NCBI GenBank assembly: GCA_964453915.1
Contig: CAYVPW010000003.1
Location: 1-62,350 of the forward strand
Direction: 5' to 3'
DNA from: UBA1259 sp964453915
Lineage (GTDB): Bacteria > Bacillota > Clostridia > Christensenellales > Borkfalkiaceae
DNA length: 62,350 nucleotides
Part shown: piece after piece, positions 55,593-62,350 of the stretch
Layout: every line of letters starts with the position of its first letter
Numbering within the stretch: position 1 is the first letter of the stretch
The notes under the pieces: model-generated
What the model saw: the letters and a program-made list of their open reading frames with translations, nothing else
Databases searched by the model: none
What the model was told of the DNA's origin: nothing
Translations under genes and position numbers: made by a program

Positions 55593-55757
55593 ATGGACGA
55601 AAAGTTTTTATTAGGCGTAATTTTGGGTATGACGGGCGGCGCACTTTTGGTTAATAATTGTTCTAAGGCAAAAAAATTAGTTCAAGAAGGACAGCAAAAG
55701 GTGACCGATAAAATTAACGAAATAACAAAAAAGTCTAAAAACAGCGAACAAGAATAA
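55593..55757 (+). CDS. Small YtxH-like membrane-associated protein
   Basis: A 54-aa ORF with GGGGGAG upstream. It has one glycine-rich hydrophobic segment (FLLGVILGMTGGALLVNN) and a charged helical tail (KLVQEGQQKVTDKINEITKK). This layout is like YtxH/DUF-type short envelope proteins. It is followed by a terminator-like hairpin, and its reading frame is complete, which supports a real gene. Confidence 0.65.
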   Translation: MDEKFLLGVILGMTGGALLVNNCSKAKKLVQEGQQKVTDKINEITKKSKNSEQE

Positions 55758-55763
55758 AAAGAC

Positions 55764-55806
55764 AAAAAAGCGCGGACACTAAAAGACAGTCGGCGTTTTT
55801 TTGTTT
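55764..55806 (+). terminator. Terminator after the small membrane-associated gene
   Basis: An imperfect stem (CGC-G-GAC with GTC-G-GCG) flanked by AAAAAA and TTTTTTTG. Confidence 0.6.
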
Positions 55807-55815
55807 TAAAATATG

Positions 55816-55844
55816 TTGCAACGGCGAATAAAATATGATAAAAT
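55816..55844 (+). promoter_or_regulatory. Promoter of ruvX, predicted leaderless
   Basis: TTGCAA (55816-55821) and TAAAAT (55839-55844) with a 17-bp spacer; the -10 ends 7 nt before ATG 55852, and there is no Shine-Dalgarno. Confidence 0.7.
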
Positions 55845-55851
55845 GTTTTTA

Positions 55852-56280
55852 ATGGAAAGATTTTTGTGCTTGGATATAGGGGATAAAAGGATAGGCGTTG
55901 CCGTTTCGGACCCTTTTAACACCTATGCTTTACCGGTAGAAACTTATAACAGAAAAAACCTTAAAACGGATCTTTTAAAAATTGCAGAGTATGCAAAGCA
56001 AAAAAGCGCAACGGCGTTTGTTTGCGGGGTCCCCGTTATGTTTGACGGAACGCCTTCCGTGCAAACACAAAAGGCAAGGTTTTTTATAGACAAACTAAAA
56101 GAAACTACGGGGCTTAACGTTTTTGAAGTGGACGAGCGGTGTACCACGGTAGAAGCGGAAGAGGTGCTTATCAGTCAAGGTAAAAGCAGGCAAGAGCGCA
56201 AGAAATATGTAGACAGTTTGGCGGCGGCTTCTATTTTAGAGGGGTTTTTGCTAGACTATAATAAAAACAAGAAAAAATAA
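55852..56280 (+). CDS. ruvX: Putative Holliday junction resolvase RuvX/YqgF
   Basis: A 142-aa RNase H-fold nuclease, also needed for 16S rRNA 5' processing in some bacteria. FLCLDIGDKRIGVAVSDPFN holds the first catalytic Asp; VCGVPVMFDGTPSVQT and VDERCTTVEAEEVL (second acidic site) follow, then KKYVDSLAAASILEGFL with the last Asp. ATG 55852 is chosen over in-frame ATGs at 55813 and 55843 because the latter lies in the promoter. The ruvX-DUF1292 order is conserved in Bacillota. Confidence 0.94.
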   Translation: MERFLCLDIGDKRIGVAVSDPFNTYALPVETYNRKNLKTDLLKIAEYAKQKSATAFVCGVPVMFDGTPSVQTQKARFFIDKLKETTGLNVFEVDERCTTVEAEEVLISQGKSRQERKKYVDSLAAASILEGFLLDYNKNKKK

Positions 56281-56295
56281 AGGAGATTATCTAAT

Positions 56296-56646
56296 ATGGA
56301 AGATAAAGAAAAAAAGGTTTGCGACTGTGGTCACGAAGATTGCGATTGCGGTTGCGAAGAACACGAATGTGATTGTATGGAAGAAGATATCGTAGAACTC
56401 ACTACGGACGACGGTAAAAAGTTAAAGTTCTATTTTGTGGGCACGATAGAGTACAAGGGTAAAAACTACTCTGCTTTTGAACCGGCAGAAGAAATCGAAG
56501 GCGTTTCTGAAGACGACTTGATTATTTTTGAACTTGCCGGAGACGACGAAGAAACCGCAGATCTTTTACCGATAGAAGACGAAAAACTTTTAGACGAAGT
56601 GTTTGAAGAATTCTGCAAGGTTTTAGACGAAGAAGAGGAAGAATAA
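56296..56646 (+). CDS. DUF1292 protein with a Cys-rich N-terminal extension
   Basis: A 116-aa acidic protein. Residues about 30-116 are DUF1292 (YrzB-like): DIVELTTDDGKKLKFYFVGT, IEYKGKNYSAFEPAEE, DDLIIFELAGDDEE, LLPIEDEKLLDEVFEEF. The first 28 residues carry seven Cys (9, 11, 16, 18, 20, 25, 27) with interspersed His, Asp and Glu (CDCGHEDCDCGCEEHECDC), absent from Bacillus YrzB, and suggest metal binding. It is 15 nt after ruvX with AAAGGAG. Confidence 0.88.
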   Translation: MEDKEKKVCDCGHEDCDCGCEEHECDCMEEDIVELTTDDGKKLKFYFVGTIEYKGKNYSAFEPAEEIEGVSEDDLIIFELAGDDEETADLLPIEDEKLLDEVFEEFCKVLDEEEEE

Positions 56647-56659
56647 TCAAAAAGGAACG

Positions 56660-56685
56660 AACACGCTTTGCGGCGTGTTTTTCTT
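56660..56685 (+). terminator. Terminator of the ruvX operon
   Basis: AACACGC/GCGTGTT (56660-56666 with 56673-56679) around TTTGCG, then TTTCTTTTTT. Confidence 0.85.
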
Positions 56686-56759
56686 TTTTAAAATTTTAGT
56701 CCAAAAACCTTTTTTTACAACTTTTATATAACTTTTATATAAAACAACGCAAAAATGAG

Positions 56760-56788
56760 TTGCTAAAAGGCGGATATTATGCTAAAAT
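56760..56788 (+). promoter_or_regulatory. Promoter of rpsB-tsf
   Basis: TTGCTA (56760-56765) and TAAAAT (56783-56788) with a 17-bp spacer; the predicted leader is about 117 nt. Confidence 0.7.
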
Positions 56789-56821
56789 AGTCAAGCAAAA
56801 AAATTCACACCCGATATATAA

Positions 56822-56889
56822 GGGCATTCGTGCTTCCGAAAATCTAAATCGCAAATCGGAAATGTTGCCCCGTAAAAATTGTGTCGGGG
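56822..56889 (+). promoter_or_regulatory. Structured rpsB leader with two mutually exclusive hairpins
   Basis: One fold pairs GGGCA (56822-56826) with TGCCC (56866-56870) around an inner stem TTCCGA/TCGGAA (56834-56839 with 56856-56861). The other pairs CCCCG (56868-56872) with CGGGG (56885-56889). They share 56868-56870, and the second lies next to the GGAGGAG ribosome sites. This is the layout of an S2 autoregulatory leader, which is known for rpsB in several bacteria. Confidence 0.5.
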
Positions 56890-56911
56890 AGGAGAAACGG
56901 AGGAATTTATT

Positions 56912-57652
56912 ATGGCAGTAATCACTATGAAACAACTCCTTGAAACGGGAGTTCACTTCGGTCACCAAACCAGACGTTGGAATCCGAAAATGAAGAAGTA
57001 CATCTTCGGCGAAAGAAACGGTATTCATATTATCAACCTTGAACAAACGGTTGAAATTATCGAAAAAGACGTTTATCCTTTCGTTGTAGAAATGGCAAAA
57101 CAAGGCAAGAGCGTACTTTTCGTTGGAACTAAAAAGCAAGCACAAGACGCTATCAAAGAAGAAGCAATCCGTTGCGGTCAATACTACATCAACAGCAGAT
57201 GGCTTGGCGGCACATTGACCAACTTTAAGACTATCCGTTCTAGAATCGATAGACTTAATAAACTCAACAATATGGAAAAGATGGGCGAATTCGACCTTCT
57301 TCCCAAAAAAGAAGTTGCTCAACTTAAAATCGAAAGAGATAAGTTAGAAACTAACCTTGGCGGTATTAAGGAAATGAGAAGTCTTCCCGGCGTAATGTTC
57401 ATCGTTGACCCCGCAGAAGAAGACATCGCGGTAAGCGAAGCAAGAAAATTAAACATTCCGATAGTTGCTATCACCGATACCAACTGCGATCCTGATTTAA
57501 TCGATCACGTAATTCCCGGAAACGACGATGCTATTCGTGCGGTTAAACTTATTGCTTCCGTAATTGCAGACGCTGTAATCGAAGCAAATCAAGGCGAACA
57601 AGTTGCAGAAGAAGTTGTAGAAGAACAACCCGCTGCTAACGACGCAGAATAA
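56912..57652 (+). CDS. rpsB: 30S ribosomal protein S2
   Basis: A 246-aa ribosomal protein. MAVITMKQLLETGVHFGHQT, RRWNPKMKKYIFGERNGIHI, GTKKQAQDAIKEEA, NSRWLGGTLTNFKTI, IVDPAEEDIAVSEARKLNIP are diagnostic. The C-terminal tail is acidic (EQVAEEVVEEQPAANDAE). ATG 56912 follows ACGGAGGA. Strong C-ending codon bias. Followed by tsf at 31 nt, the usual pair. Confidence 0.98.
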   Translation: MAVITMKQLLETGVHFGHQTRRWNPKMKKYIFGERNGIHIINLEQTVEIIEKDVYPFVVEMAKQGKSVLFVGTKKQAQDAIKEEAIRCGQYYINSRWLGGTLTNFKTIRSRIDRLNKLNNMEKMGEFDLLPKKEVAQLKIERDKLETNLGGIKEMRSLPGVMFIVDPAEEDIAVSEARKLNIPIVAITDTNCDPDLIDHVIPGNDDAIRAVKLIASVIADAVIEANQGEQVAEEVVEEQPAANDAE

Positions 57653-57683
57653 TTTAACATATATAATAAGGAGTATTGATATT

Positions 57684-58565
57684 ATGTTTACCAGTAAAGA
57701 CGTAATGGATCTCCGTAAAAAGACCGGTGCAGGTATTGCCGATTGTAAAAAGGCACTTACCGAAACGGACGGAGATATGGAAAAGGCTATTGACTTTTTG
57801 AGAGAAAAAGGAATTGCTACCGCTGCTAAAAAGGCTTCTAGAATCGCTGCAGAAGGTATCGTTGCTGCTAAAATTAGCGGTGACACGGGCGCTTTGGTAG
57901 AAGTAAACTGCGAAACGGACTTCGTTGCAAAGGGAGATCAATATAAAGATTTCGTTTACGGCGTTGTAGATTTCGTTCTTGCTAACGACGTTAAGTCTAA
58001 CGAAGAATTGATTTCTTTAAAATCCGAAGAAACTATTGCAGCTACCGCAAAAATCGGCGAAAAAATCGCTATCCGACGTTTTGTTAAGTATCAAGCAACC
58101 AACGGTGTTGTTGAAAGTTATATCCACATGGGTGGCAAGGTTGGCGTTTTGGTTGAAATCGAAGGTTGCACTTGTGACGCAACGAGAGAACTTGCGCACG
58201 ATGTTGCTCTTCAAATTGCCGCTGCTAAACCCTTATATTTAAACGCAAGCGAAGTTCCTGCAGAAGTGTTGGAGCACGAAAAAGAAATTTTGAGAGCACA
58301 AGCACTTAACGAAGGCAAACCCGCAGCAATTATCGACAGAATGGTAGAAGGCAGAGTTAAAAAGTATTACGACGAATTTTGTTTGTTAAATCAAGCATTC
58401 GTTAAAGATCCTTCTTTAACTATCGAAAAGTTGGTGAAGAGCTATGCGGACAAAATGGGTAAAACCTTAACTATTAAGCGTTTTGCACGTTTTGAAATGG
58501 GCGAAGGCTTAGAAAAGAGAAGCGATAACTTTGCAGAAGAAGTTGCTGCTCAAATGAAAAAATAA
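57684..58565 (+). CDS. tsf: Elongation factor Ts
   Basis: A 293-aa nucleotide exchange factor for EF-Tu. UBA-like N-terminus (VMDLRKKTGAGIADCKKALT with ETDGDMEKAIDFLREKG), then ALVEVNCETDFVAKGDQYKD, HMGGKVGVLVEIE, DVALQIAAAKPLYL, and VKDPSLTIEKLV. AAGGAG upstream. Ends with a terminator at 58586. Confidence 0.98.
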   Translation: MFTSKDVMDLRKKTGAGIADCKKALTETDGDMEKAIDFLREKGIATAAKKASRIAAEGIVAAKISGDTGALVEVNCETDFVAKGDQYKDFVYGVVDFVLANDVKSNEELISLKSEETIAATAKIGEKIAIRRFVKYQATNGVVESYIHMGGKVGVLVEIEGCTCDATRELAHDVALQIAAAKPLYLNASEVPAEVLEHEKEILRAQALNEGKPAAIIDRMVEGRVKKYYDEFCLLNQAFVKDPSLTIEKLVKSYADKMGKTLTIKRFARFEMGEGLEKRSDNFAEEVAAQMKK

Positions 58566-58585
58566 GTTTTAACTAACAGAGAAAA

Positions 58586-58611
58586 AGAACGCTTATAGGC
58601 GTTCTTTTTTT
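58586..58611 (+). terminator. Terminator of rpsB-tsf
   Basis: AGAACGC/GCGTTCT (58586-58592 with 58599-58605) around TTATAG, then TTTTTT. Confidence 0.85.
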
Positions 58612-58689
58612 GTGCTTTTAGAAAATAACTAAATACGAGTGGGTGAAAACTTGCTTTTTATTAAAAGCAAGTTTGATGTTTTTTTATAT

Positions 58690-59403
58690 TTAAGGAATAA
58701 ATTTTTCAAAAATTATATTGTCGCAGTAGGTTTTTATTTTGTTTTGTATTTCTTTGCTTTCTACCGTCCACGCTAAAACGGGGCGGTTTTTCTTTACGGA
58801 TTTTTTTAGTGGAAGTCCGGAATATTCGTAAGATATAAAATCGGGTTTGCATAAAAAATTAAACGGCATTTTTTTAACTACGAAATGTTTTATTTTGCTT
58901 TTTACGTCCGGTATATTTGAAGACAAAATTCCGCGCAAAAAATCAGGCGCAAGTTTTTTTATCTTTTTTAAAATAAAAGGGTTAAAAGACTGAACTGCAA
59001 ATTTACCGCTGTAATTTTTTAGTATTTTTACGGCACTGTCAACGTAGTTTTTGTTGGGTTGGTCTTTAAATTCTATCAAAAGCGGAGTTTTTCCGTCTAC
59101 TGCGGATAAAACTTCTTTTAGCGTGGGGATTTTTTCTTTTCCGCCGTTAATAGAAAGCGTTTTTATCTCTTTTAGGGCAAGCTCGTAAATATTTTTATTT
59201 ACGCCCGTAAGCCTTAAAAGATTTTGATCGTGAAAGCAAACAATTTCTCCGTCTAAAGTAGAGTAAAGGTCGGTTTCTATGGCAAAACCGTTTTGTGCGG
59301 CGTTTATAAACGCAGGTATAGAATTTTCTTGTATTTCGTTTCCCCAAAGCCCTCTGTGTGCAATGGGAACGGTTAATAACCAGTCGTTAGATTTTATTCT
59401 CAT
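58690..59403 (-). CDS. Glycerophosphodiester phosphodiesterase
   Basis: A 237-aa GDPD-family enzyme cleaving glycerophosphodiesters to glycerol-3-phosphate and an alcohol. IAHRGLWGNEIQENSIPAFI (catalytic His and metal Glu), FAIETDLYSTLDGEIVCFHD (metal Glu-x-Asp and catalytic His), PLLIEFKD, and the C-terminal LAWTVESKEIQNKIK. No signal peptide, so cytoplasmic. ATG 59403 is preceded by GGTG at 7 nt; the TTG at 59421 is less likely. Convergent with tsf and divergent from lepA. Confidence 0.92.
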   Translation of the reverse strand: MRIKSNDWLLTVPIAHRGLWGNEIQENSIPAFINAAQNGFAIETDLYSTLDGEIVCFHDQNLLRLTGVNKNIYELALKEIKTLSINGGKEKIPTLKEVLSAVDGKTPLLIEFKDQPNKNYVDSAVKILKNYSGKFAVQSFNPFILKKIKKLAPDFLRGILSSNIPDVKSKIKHFVVKKMPFNFLCKPDFISYEYSGLPLKKSVKKNRPVLAWTVESKEIQNKIKTYCDNIIFEKFIP

Positions 59404-59415
59404 TTTTTTCACCGT

Positions 59416-59455
59416 TTGCAAATACTTGCAAATAAATAATTACGTATGTTATAAT
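59416..59455 (+). promoter_or_regulatory. Promoter of lepA with 10-bp tandem repeats
   Basis: TTGCAA (59426-59431) and perfect TATAAT (59450-59455) are 18 bp apart. The -35 lies in the second of two tandem copies TTGCAAATAC / TTGCAAATAA (59416-59435). A leader of about 27 nt follows. Confidence 0.65.
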
Positions 59456-59489
59456 TGCAACGTAAAAATCATAACTCAACGGTAAATTT

Positions 59490-61301
59490 ATGTCAATAGA
59501 TAAAAGCAAAATCAGAAATTTTTGTATCGTAGCGCACATAGACCACGGTAAATCTACCTTGGCAGATAGATTGATGGAAAAAACAGGGCAAGTTTCGGAA
59601 AGAGATATGGAAGACCAACTTTTGGATTCTATGGATTTAGAAAGAGAACGCGGTATTACCATAAAACTTACGCCTGTAAGAATGTTTTACAAGGCAAAGG
59701 ACGGCAACGAATATACCTTTAACCTTATAGATACTCCCGGACACGTGGACTTTACTTACGAAGTTTCACGCTCTCTAAAAGCGTGTGAAGGCGCTATTTT
59801 GATAGTAGACGCAACACAAGGTGTTCAAGCGCAAACGTTAGCCAACGCTTACCTTGCGATTGACAACGATTTAGAGATTATGCCCGTTATAAACAAAATG
59901 GACTTGCCTTCCGCAAATCCTGACGAAGCGTGCAAAGAGATAGAAGATATTTTGGGAATAGATACCGAGGGTGCTCCCAGAATTTCAGCAAAAAGCGGAC
60001 TTAATGTAGAGGACGTTTTAGAACAAATTGTTCATAGAATTCCTGCGCCCGAAGGCGACGAAAACGCTCCGTTAAAGGCACTTATTTTTGATAGTTATTA
60101 CGATAATTTTAAGGGTGTAATTTGCTTTGTAAGGGTTGTAGACGGAACTGTTAAGGTAGGCACAAAGATTGCCACCTTTATGTCCGATAAAGTGTTCGAC
60201 GTGACTGAGGTAGGTGTATTTTCTCCTAAAATGACGGCAAAACAAACACTTTCCGCCGGTGAAGTAGGTTATATTGCGGCAAGCATAAAAAGCATAGAGG
60301 ATACGGCTGTCGGCGATACTATTACCGATGCGTTAAATCGTGCTAAAGAACCGCTACCGGGGTATAAAAAGGCTTTACCTATGGTCTTTTCAGGCGTGTT
60401 TCCGTTAGACGGAAGCAAGTTTAACGACTTAAAAGACGCACTGTTAAAACTAAAACTTAACGACGCTGCTCTTTCTATAGAACCGGATAACTCCGCAGCT
60501 TTGGGCTTTGGCTTCCGTTGCGGATTTTTAGGGCTTTTGCACATGGACGTTATACAAGAAAGAATAGAGCGAGAGTTTGATTTAGATATAATAACTACCG
60601 CACCCAGCGTTTCTTATAAGGTTTATAAAACGGACGGAACGCTTATGACGGTAGAAAACCCCACGCACTTGCCCCCCGTGACCGAAATAGATTATATGGA
60701 AGAGCCTGTGATTAGGGCAAGTATTTTTACGCCACCCGATTTCGTTGGACCTATTATGGAATTGTGCCAATATAAACGTGGTGTTTATAAAGATATGGTT
60801 TACCTAGATAAAACCCGTGTAGAACTTAAATACGTGCTTCCGCTTAACGAAATAATTTACGACTTTTTTGACAGCCTAAAATCCAGAACGAAAGGATACG
60901 CTTCTTTCGATTACGAAATTACTGGTTATCAAAAAAGCGACTTGGTTAAGTTGGATATATTGTTAAACGGCGACGTTTGCGATGCGCTTTCCGTAATCGT
61001 TCACAAATATAAAGCGTATGAGCGTGGAAGACAAATAGCGGAAAAGTTAAAGGACGTAATACCGCGTCAAATGTTTGAAATACCGATTCAAGCGGCAATC
61101 GGCGGCAAGGTGATTGCAAGAGAAACGGTTAAGGCTTTTAGAAAAGACGTTTTGGCAAAGTGCTACGGCGGCGACGTGACGAGAAAGAAAAAACTTTTAG
61201 AAAAGCAAAAGGAAGGCAAAAAGAAAATGCGTTCTATCGGAACGGTGGAAATTCCTTCCGAAGCGTTTATATCTATCCTTAAAACGGACAATAACGATTA
61301 G
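59490..61301 (+). CDS. lepA: Elongation factor 4 (LepA)
   Basis: A 603-aa ribosome back-translocase/biogenesis GTPase. G1 AHIDHGKS, switch ERGITIKL, G3 DTPGHVDF, G4 NKMD, then domains II, III and V, and the LepA-specific C-terminal domain with CYGGDVTRKKKLLEKQKEGK and KKMRSIGTVEIPSEAFISIL. Full length. The ribosome site is weak. Followed by hemW at 13 nt, as in other Bacillota. Confidence 0.98.
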   Translation: MSIDKSKIRNFCIVAHIDHGKSTLADRLMEKTGQVSERDMEDQLLDSMDLERERGITIKLTPVRMFYKAKDGNEYTFNLIDTPGHVDFTYEVSRSLKACEGAILIVDATQGVQAQTLANAYLAIDNDLEIMPVINKMDLPSANPDEACKEIEDILGIDTEGAPRISAKSGLNVEDVLEQIVHRIPAPEGDENAPLKALIFDSYYDNFKGVICFVRVVDGTVKVGTKIATFMSDKVFDVTEVGVFSPKMTAKQTLSAGEVGYIAASIKSIEDTAVGDTITDALNRAKEPLPGYKKALPMVFSGVFPLDGSKFNDLKDALLKLKLNDAALSIEPDNSAALGFGFRCGFLGLLHMDVIQERIEREFDLDIITTAPSVSYKVYKTDGTLMTVENPTHLPPVTEIDYMEEPVIRASIFTPPDFVGPIMELCQYKRGVYKDMVYLDKTRVELKYVLPLNEIIYDFFDSLKSRTKGYASFDYEITGYQKSDLVKLDILLNGDVCDALSVIVHKYKAYERGRQIAEKLKDVIPRQMFEIPIQAAIGGKVIARETVKAFRKDVLAKCYGGDVTRKKKLLEKQKEGKKKMRSIGTVEIPSEAFISILKTDNND

Positions 61302-61314
61302 TATAGGAGTTATT

Positions 61315-62350
61315 ATGGCGGGAATATACGTTCATATACCTTTTTGTAAATGCAAGTGCACTTATTGCGACTTTGCTTCTTATCCTAAAGAAATAGGCAA
61401 AAAGGAAAGTTATTTTGCGTGTTTATACAGAGAAATAGAAGGGCGTGGCAGGGCGCTTAAAGATAAAACCTTCGATACGGTTTATATAGGTGGCGGAACA
61501 CCGTCCGTTGTAGAGTCTAAATATATTTTAGGTGTGATAAGGCAGATAAAAAAGTTTTTTAATCTTGCTAAAAACCCTGAAATCACGATAGAATTAAACC
61601 CCGGAACAGTAGATCAAAAAAAGATTGAAGACTATAAAAGCGTTGGGATAAACCGTTTTTCTATAGGTTTGCAAACGGGATACGACGAGCAGTTGAAAAA
61701 GCTTAACAGAATTCATACCGCAAAGGACTTTTTGCTTACTTGCAATCTTTTAAAAGGCGAAAATTTTAGTGCCGATATTCTTTTGGGATTAAGCGGGCAA
61801 ACCTTAGAACAAGTAAAAAAGACGGCGGATCTGGCAATAGCGGGCGGCGTTAAGCATATTTCCGCTTACGCTCTCACTCCCGAAGTCGGCACGCCGATTT
61901 ACACCGATTATTTAAACGGGGAACTTTTATCTGACGACGAAGTTGCGGATATTTACGCCGGTCTTACGGAGTATTTAAAAGAAAAGGGATTTTTTAGATA
62001 TGAAGTTTCTAATTTTGCCCAAAAAGGCTACGAATCTAAGCATAATTACAATTATTGGATGCGCGGAGAATATATAGGAGTGGGCGTTTCGGCTTCTTCT
62101 TTTATAGACGGAAGAAGGTTTACTAACACTTTTAAGATAGACGAGTATATAAACGCCGTGATATACAATAAATCTCCGGAAATTTCTTCCGACGTGATAG
62201 AAGGCGAAGATGCGGAATTTGAATTTATAATGTTGGGGCTAAGGACTACTTGCGGAATAAACGTTGAAAAGTTTAATAAAACTTTCGGCGTGGATTTTGA
62301 CGAAAAGTATAAAAAAGCACTTAATAAAAATAAAGAATATTTAATAAGAG
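61315..62350 (+). CDS. hemW: Radical SAM heme chaperone HemW (cut by the window end)
   Basis: The first 345 codons of a HemW/HemN-like radical SAM protein; no stop occurs before the window ends. MAGIYVHIPFCKCKCTYCDF contains the C-x3-C-x2-C cluster motif (Cys 11, 15, 18). VYIGGGTPSVVE, ITIELNPGTVDQKKIEDYKS VGINRFSIGLQT and YEVSNFAQKGYESKHNYNYW are diagnostic; the last, with HNxxYW, is typical of HemW. Length to this point is nearly complete (about 375-390 expected). GTATAGGAG precedes the ATG. Cotranscribed with lepA. Confidence 0.95.
   Translation, partial: MAGIYVHIPFCKCKCTYCDFASYPKEIGKKESYFACLYREIEGRGRALKDKTFDTVYIGGGTPSVVESKYILGVIRQIKKFFNLAKNPEITIELNPGTVDQKKIEDYKSVGINRFSIGLQTGYDEQLKKLNRIHTAKDFLLTCNLLKGENFSADILLGLSGQTLEQVKKTADLAIAGGVKHISAYALTPEVGTPIYTDYLNGELLSDDEVADIYAGLTEYLKEKGFFRYEVSNFAQKGYESKHNYNYWMRGEYIGVGVSASSFIDGRRFTNTFKIDEYINAVIYNKSPEISSDVIEGEDAEFEFIMLGLRTTCGINVEKFNKTFGVDFDEKYKKALNKNKEYLIR

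Overview
The window is one continuous, gene-dense chromosomal segment of an AT-rich Gram-positive bacterium of the Bacillota, most likely class Clostridia and probably an uncultured gut lineage. The evidence is gene content and order. Sporulation genes are present (yqfC, yqfD, ylbJ, a yqzL-like gene). Several blocks match classic Bacillus/Clostridium synteny: obg-yhbY-nadD-yqeK-rsfS, yqfC-yqfD-pgpH-ybeY-era-yqzL-recO, rsmD-coaD-ylbJ, ruvX-DUF1292, rpsB-tsf and lepA-hemW. Pyruvate phosphate dikinase and an iron alcohol dehydrogenase show codon use typical of highly expressed genes, which fits a fermentative metabolism. I saw no rRNA, tRNA, insertion sequence, prophage or CRISPR array. The taxonomic placement is inference.

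Layout. 0.1-2.8 kb: polar amino-acid ABC importer plus a TrpR/YerC-like regulator. 2.8-5.2 kb: PucR-type regulator and an S41 protease. 5.2-7.3 kb: two small unknown genes, then a class V aminotransferase/desulfurase divergent from a DUF3343 sulfur/selenium-carrier-like gene. 7.3-13.2 kb: nth, obg, yhbY, a nadD-yqeK fusion, rsfS and a degenerate DeoC-like protein. 13.2-16.2 kb: FMN riboswitch, then a single ORF joining the riboflavin transporter RibU to TsaE, followed by tsaB, rimI and a hydrolase. 16.2-19.0 kb: membrane-anchored MurF-like ligase and Ddl. 19.1-25.6 kb: isocitrate dehydrogenase, sirtuin, M-box-controlled mgtE, a PH-like membrane protein and an aconitase-family hydratase. 26.5-31.4 kb: the yqfC-to-recO block. 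31.6-38.1 kb: ppdK, a TetR regulator, a long non-coding interval with a candidate ncRNA and an unassigned leader, an EamA transporter and rmlA. 38.1-48.9 kb: alr, rsmD-coaD versus ylbJ, rarA, tex, iron ADH, degV and a cyclophilin-like lipoprotein. 49-55.8 kb: an unknown divergent pair, a serine-palmitoyltransferase-like enzyme, the isc operon with a perfect operator, an XRE regulator divergent from a small membrane protein, and lgt. 55.8-62.35 kb: ruvX, a Cys-rich DUF1292 protein, rpsB-tsf, a GDPD, lepA and a hemW cut by the window end.

Most worth a second look: (1) the RibU-TsaE ORF looks like the product of one missing A in an A-tract; restoring it recreates an ATG start for TsaE, and the arrangement puts t6A genes behind an FMN riboswitch. 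(2) At least six genes have sigma-A-like -10 boxes 6-7 nt before an ATG with no Shine-Dalgarno, which predicts leaderless mRNAs. (3) Two coupled gene junctions read ATAA where ATGA is expected, suggesting ATA starts. (4) A promoter-to-terminator interval near 35.4-35.9 kb has no credible CDS and may be a structured RNA; just after it lies an orphan riboswitch-like leader before an EamA transporter. No single large undescribed multi-gene system such as defence, secretion or a biosynthetic cluster is evident; the novelty is in regulatory architecture and gene fusions.
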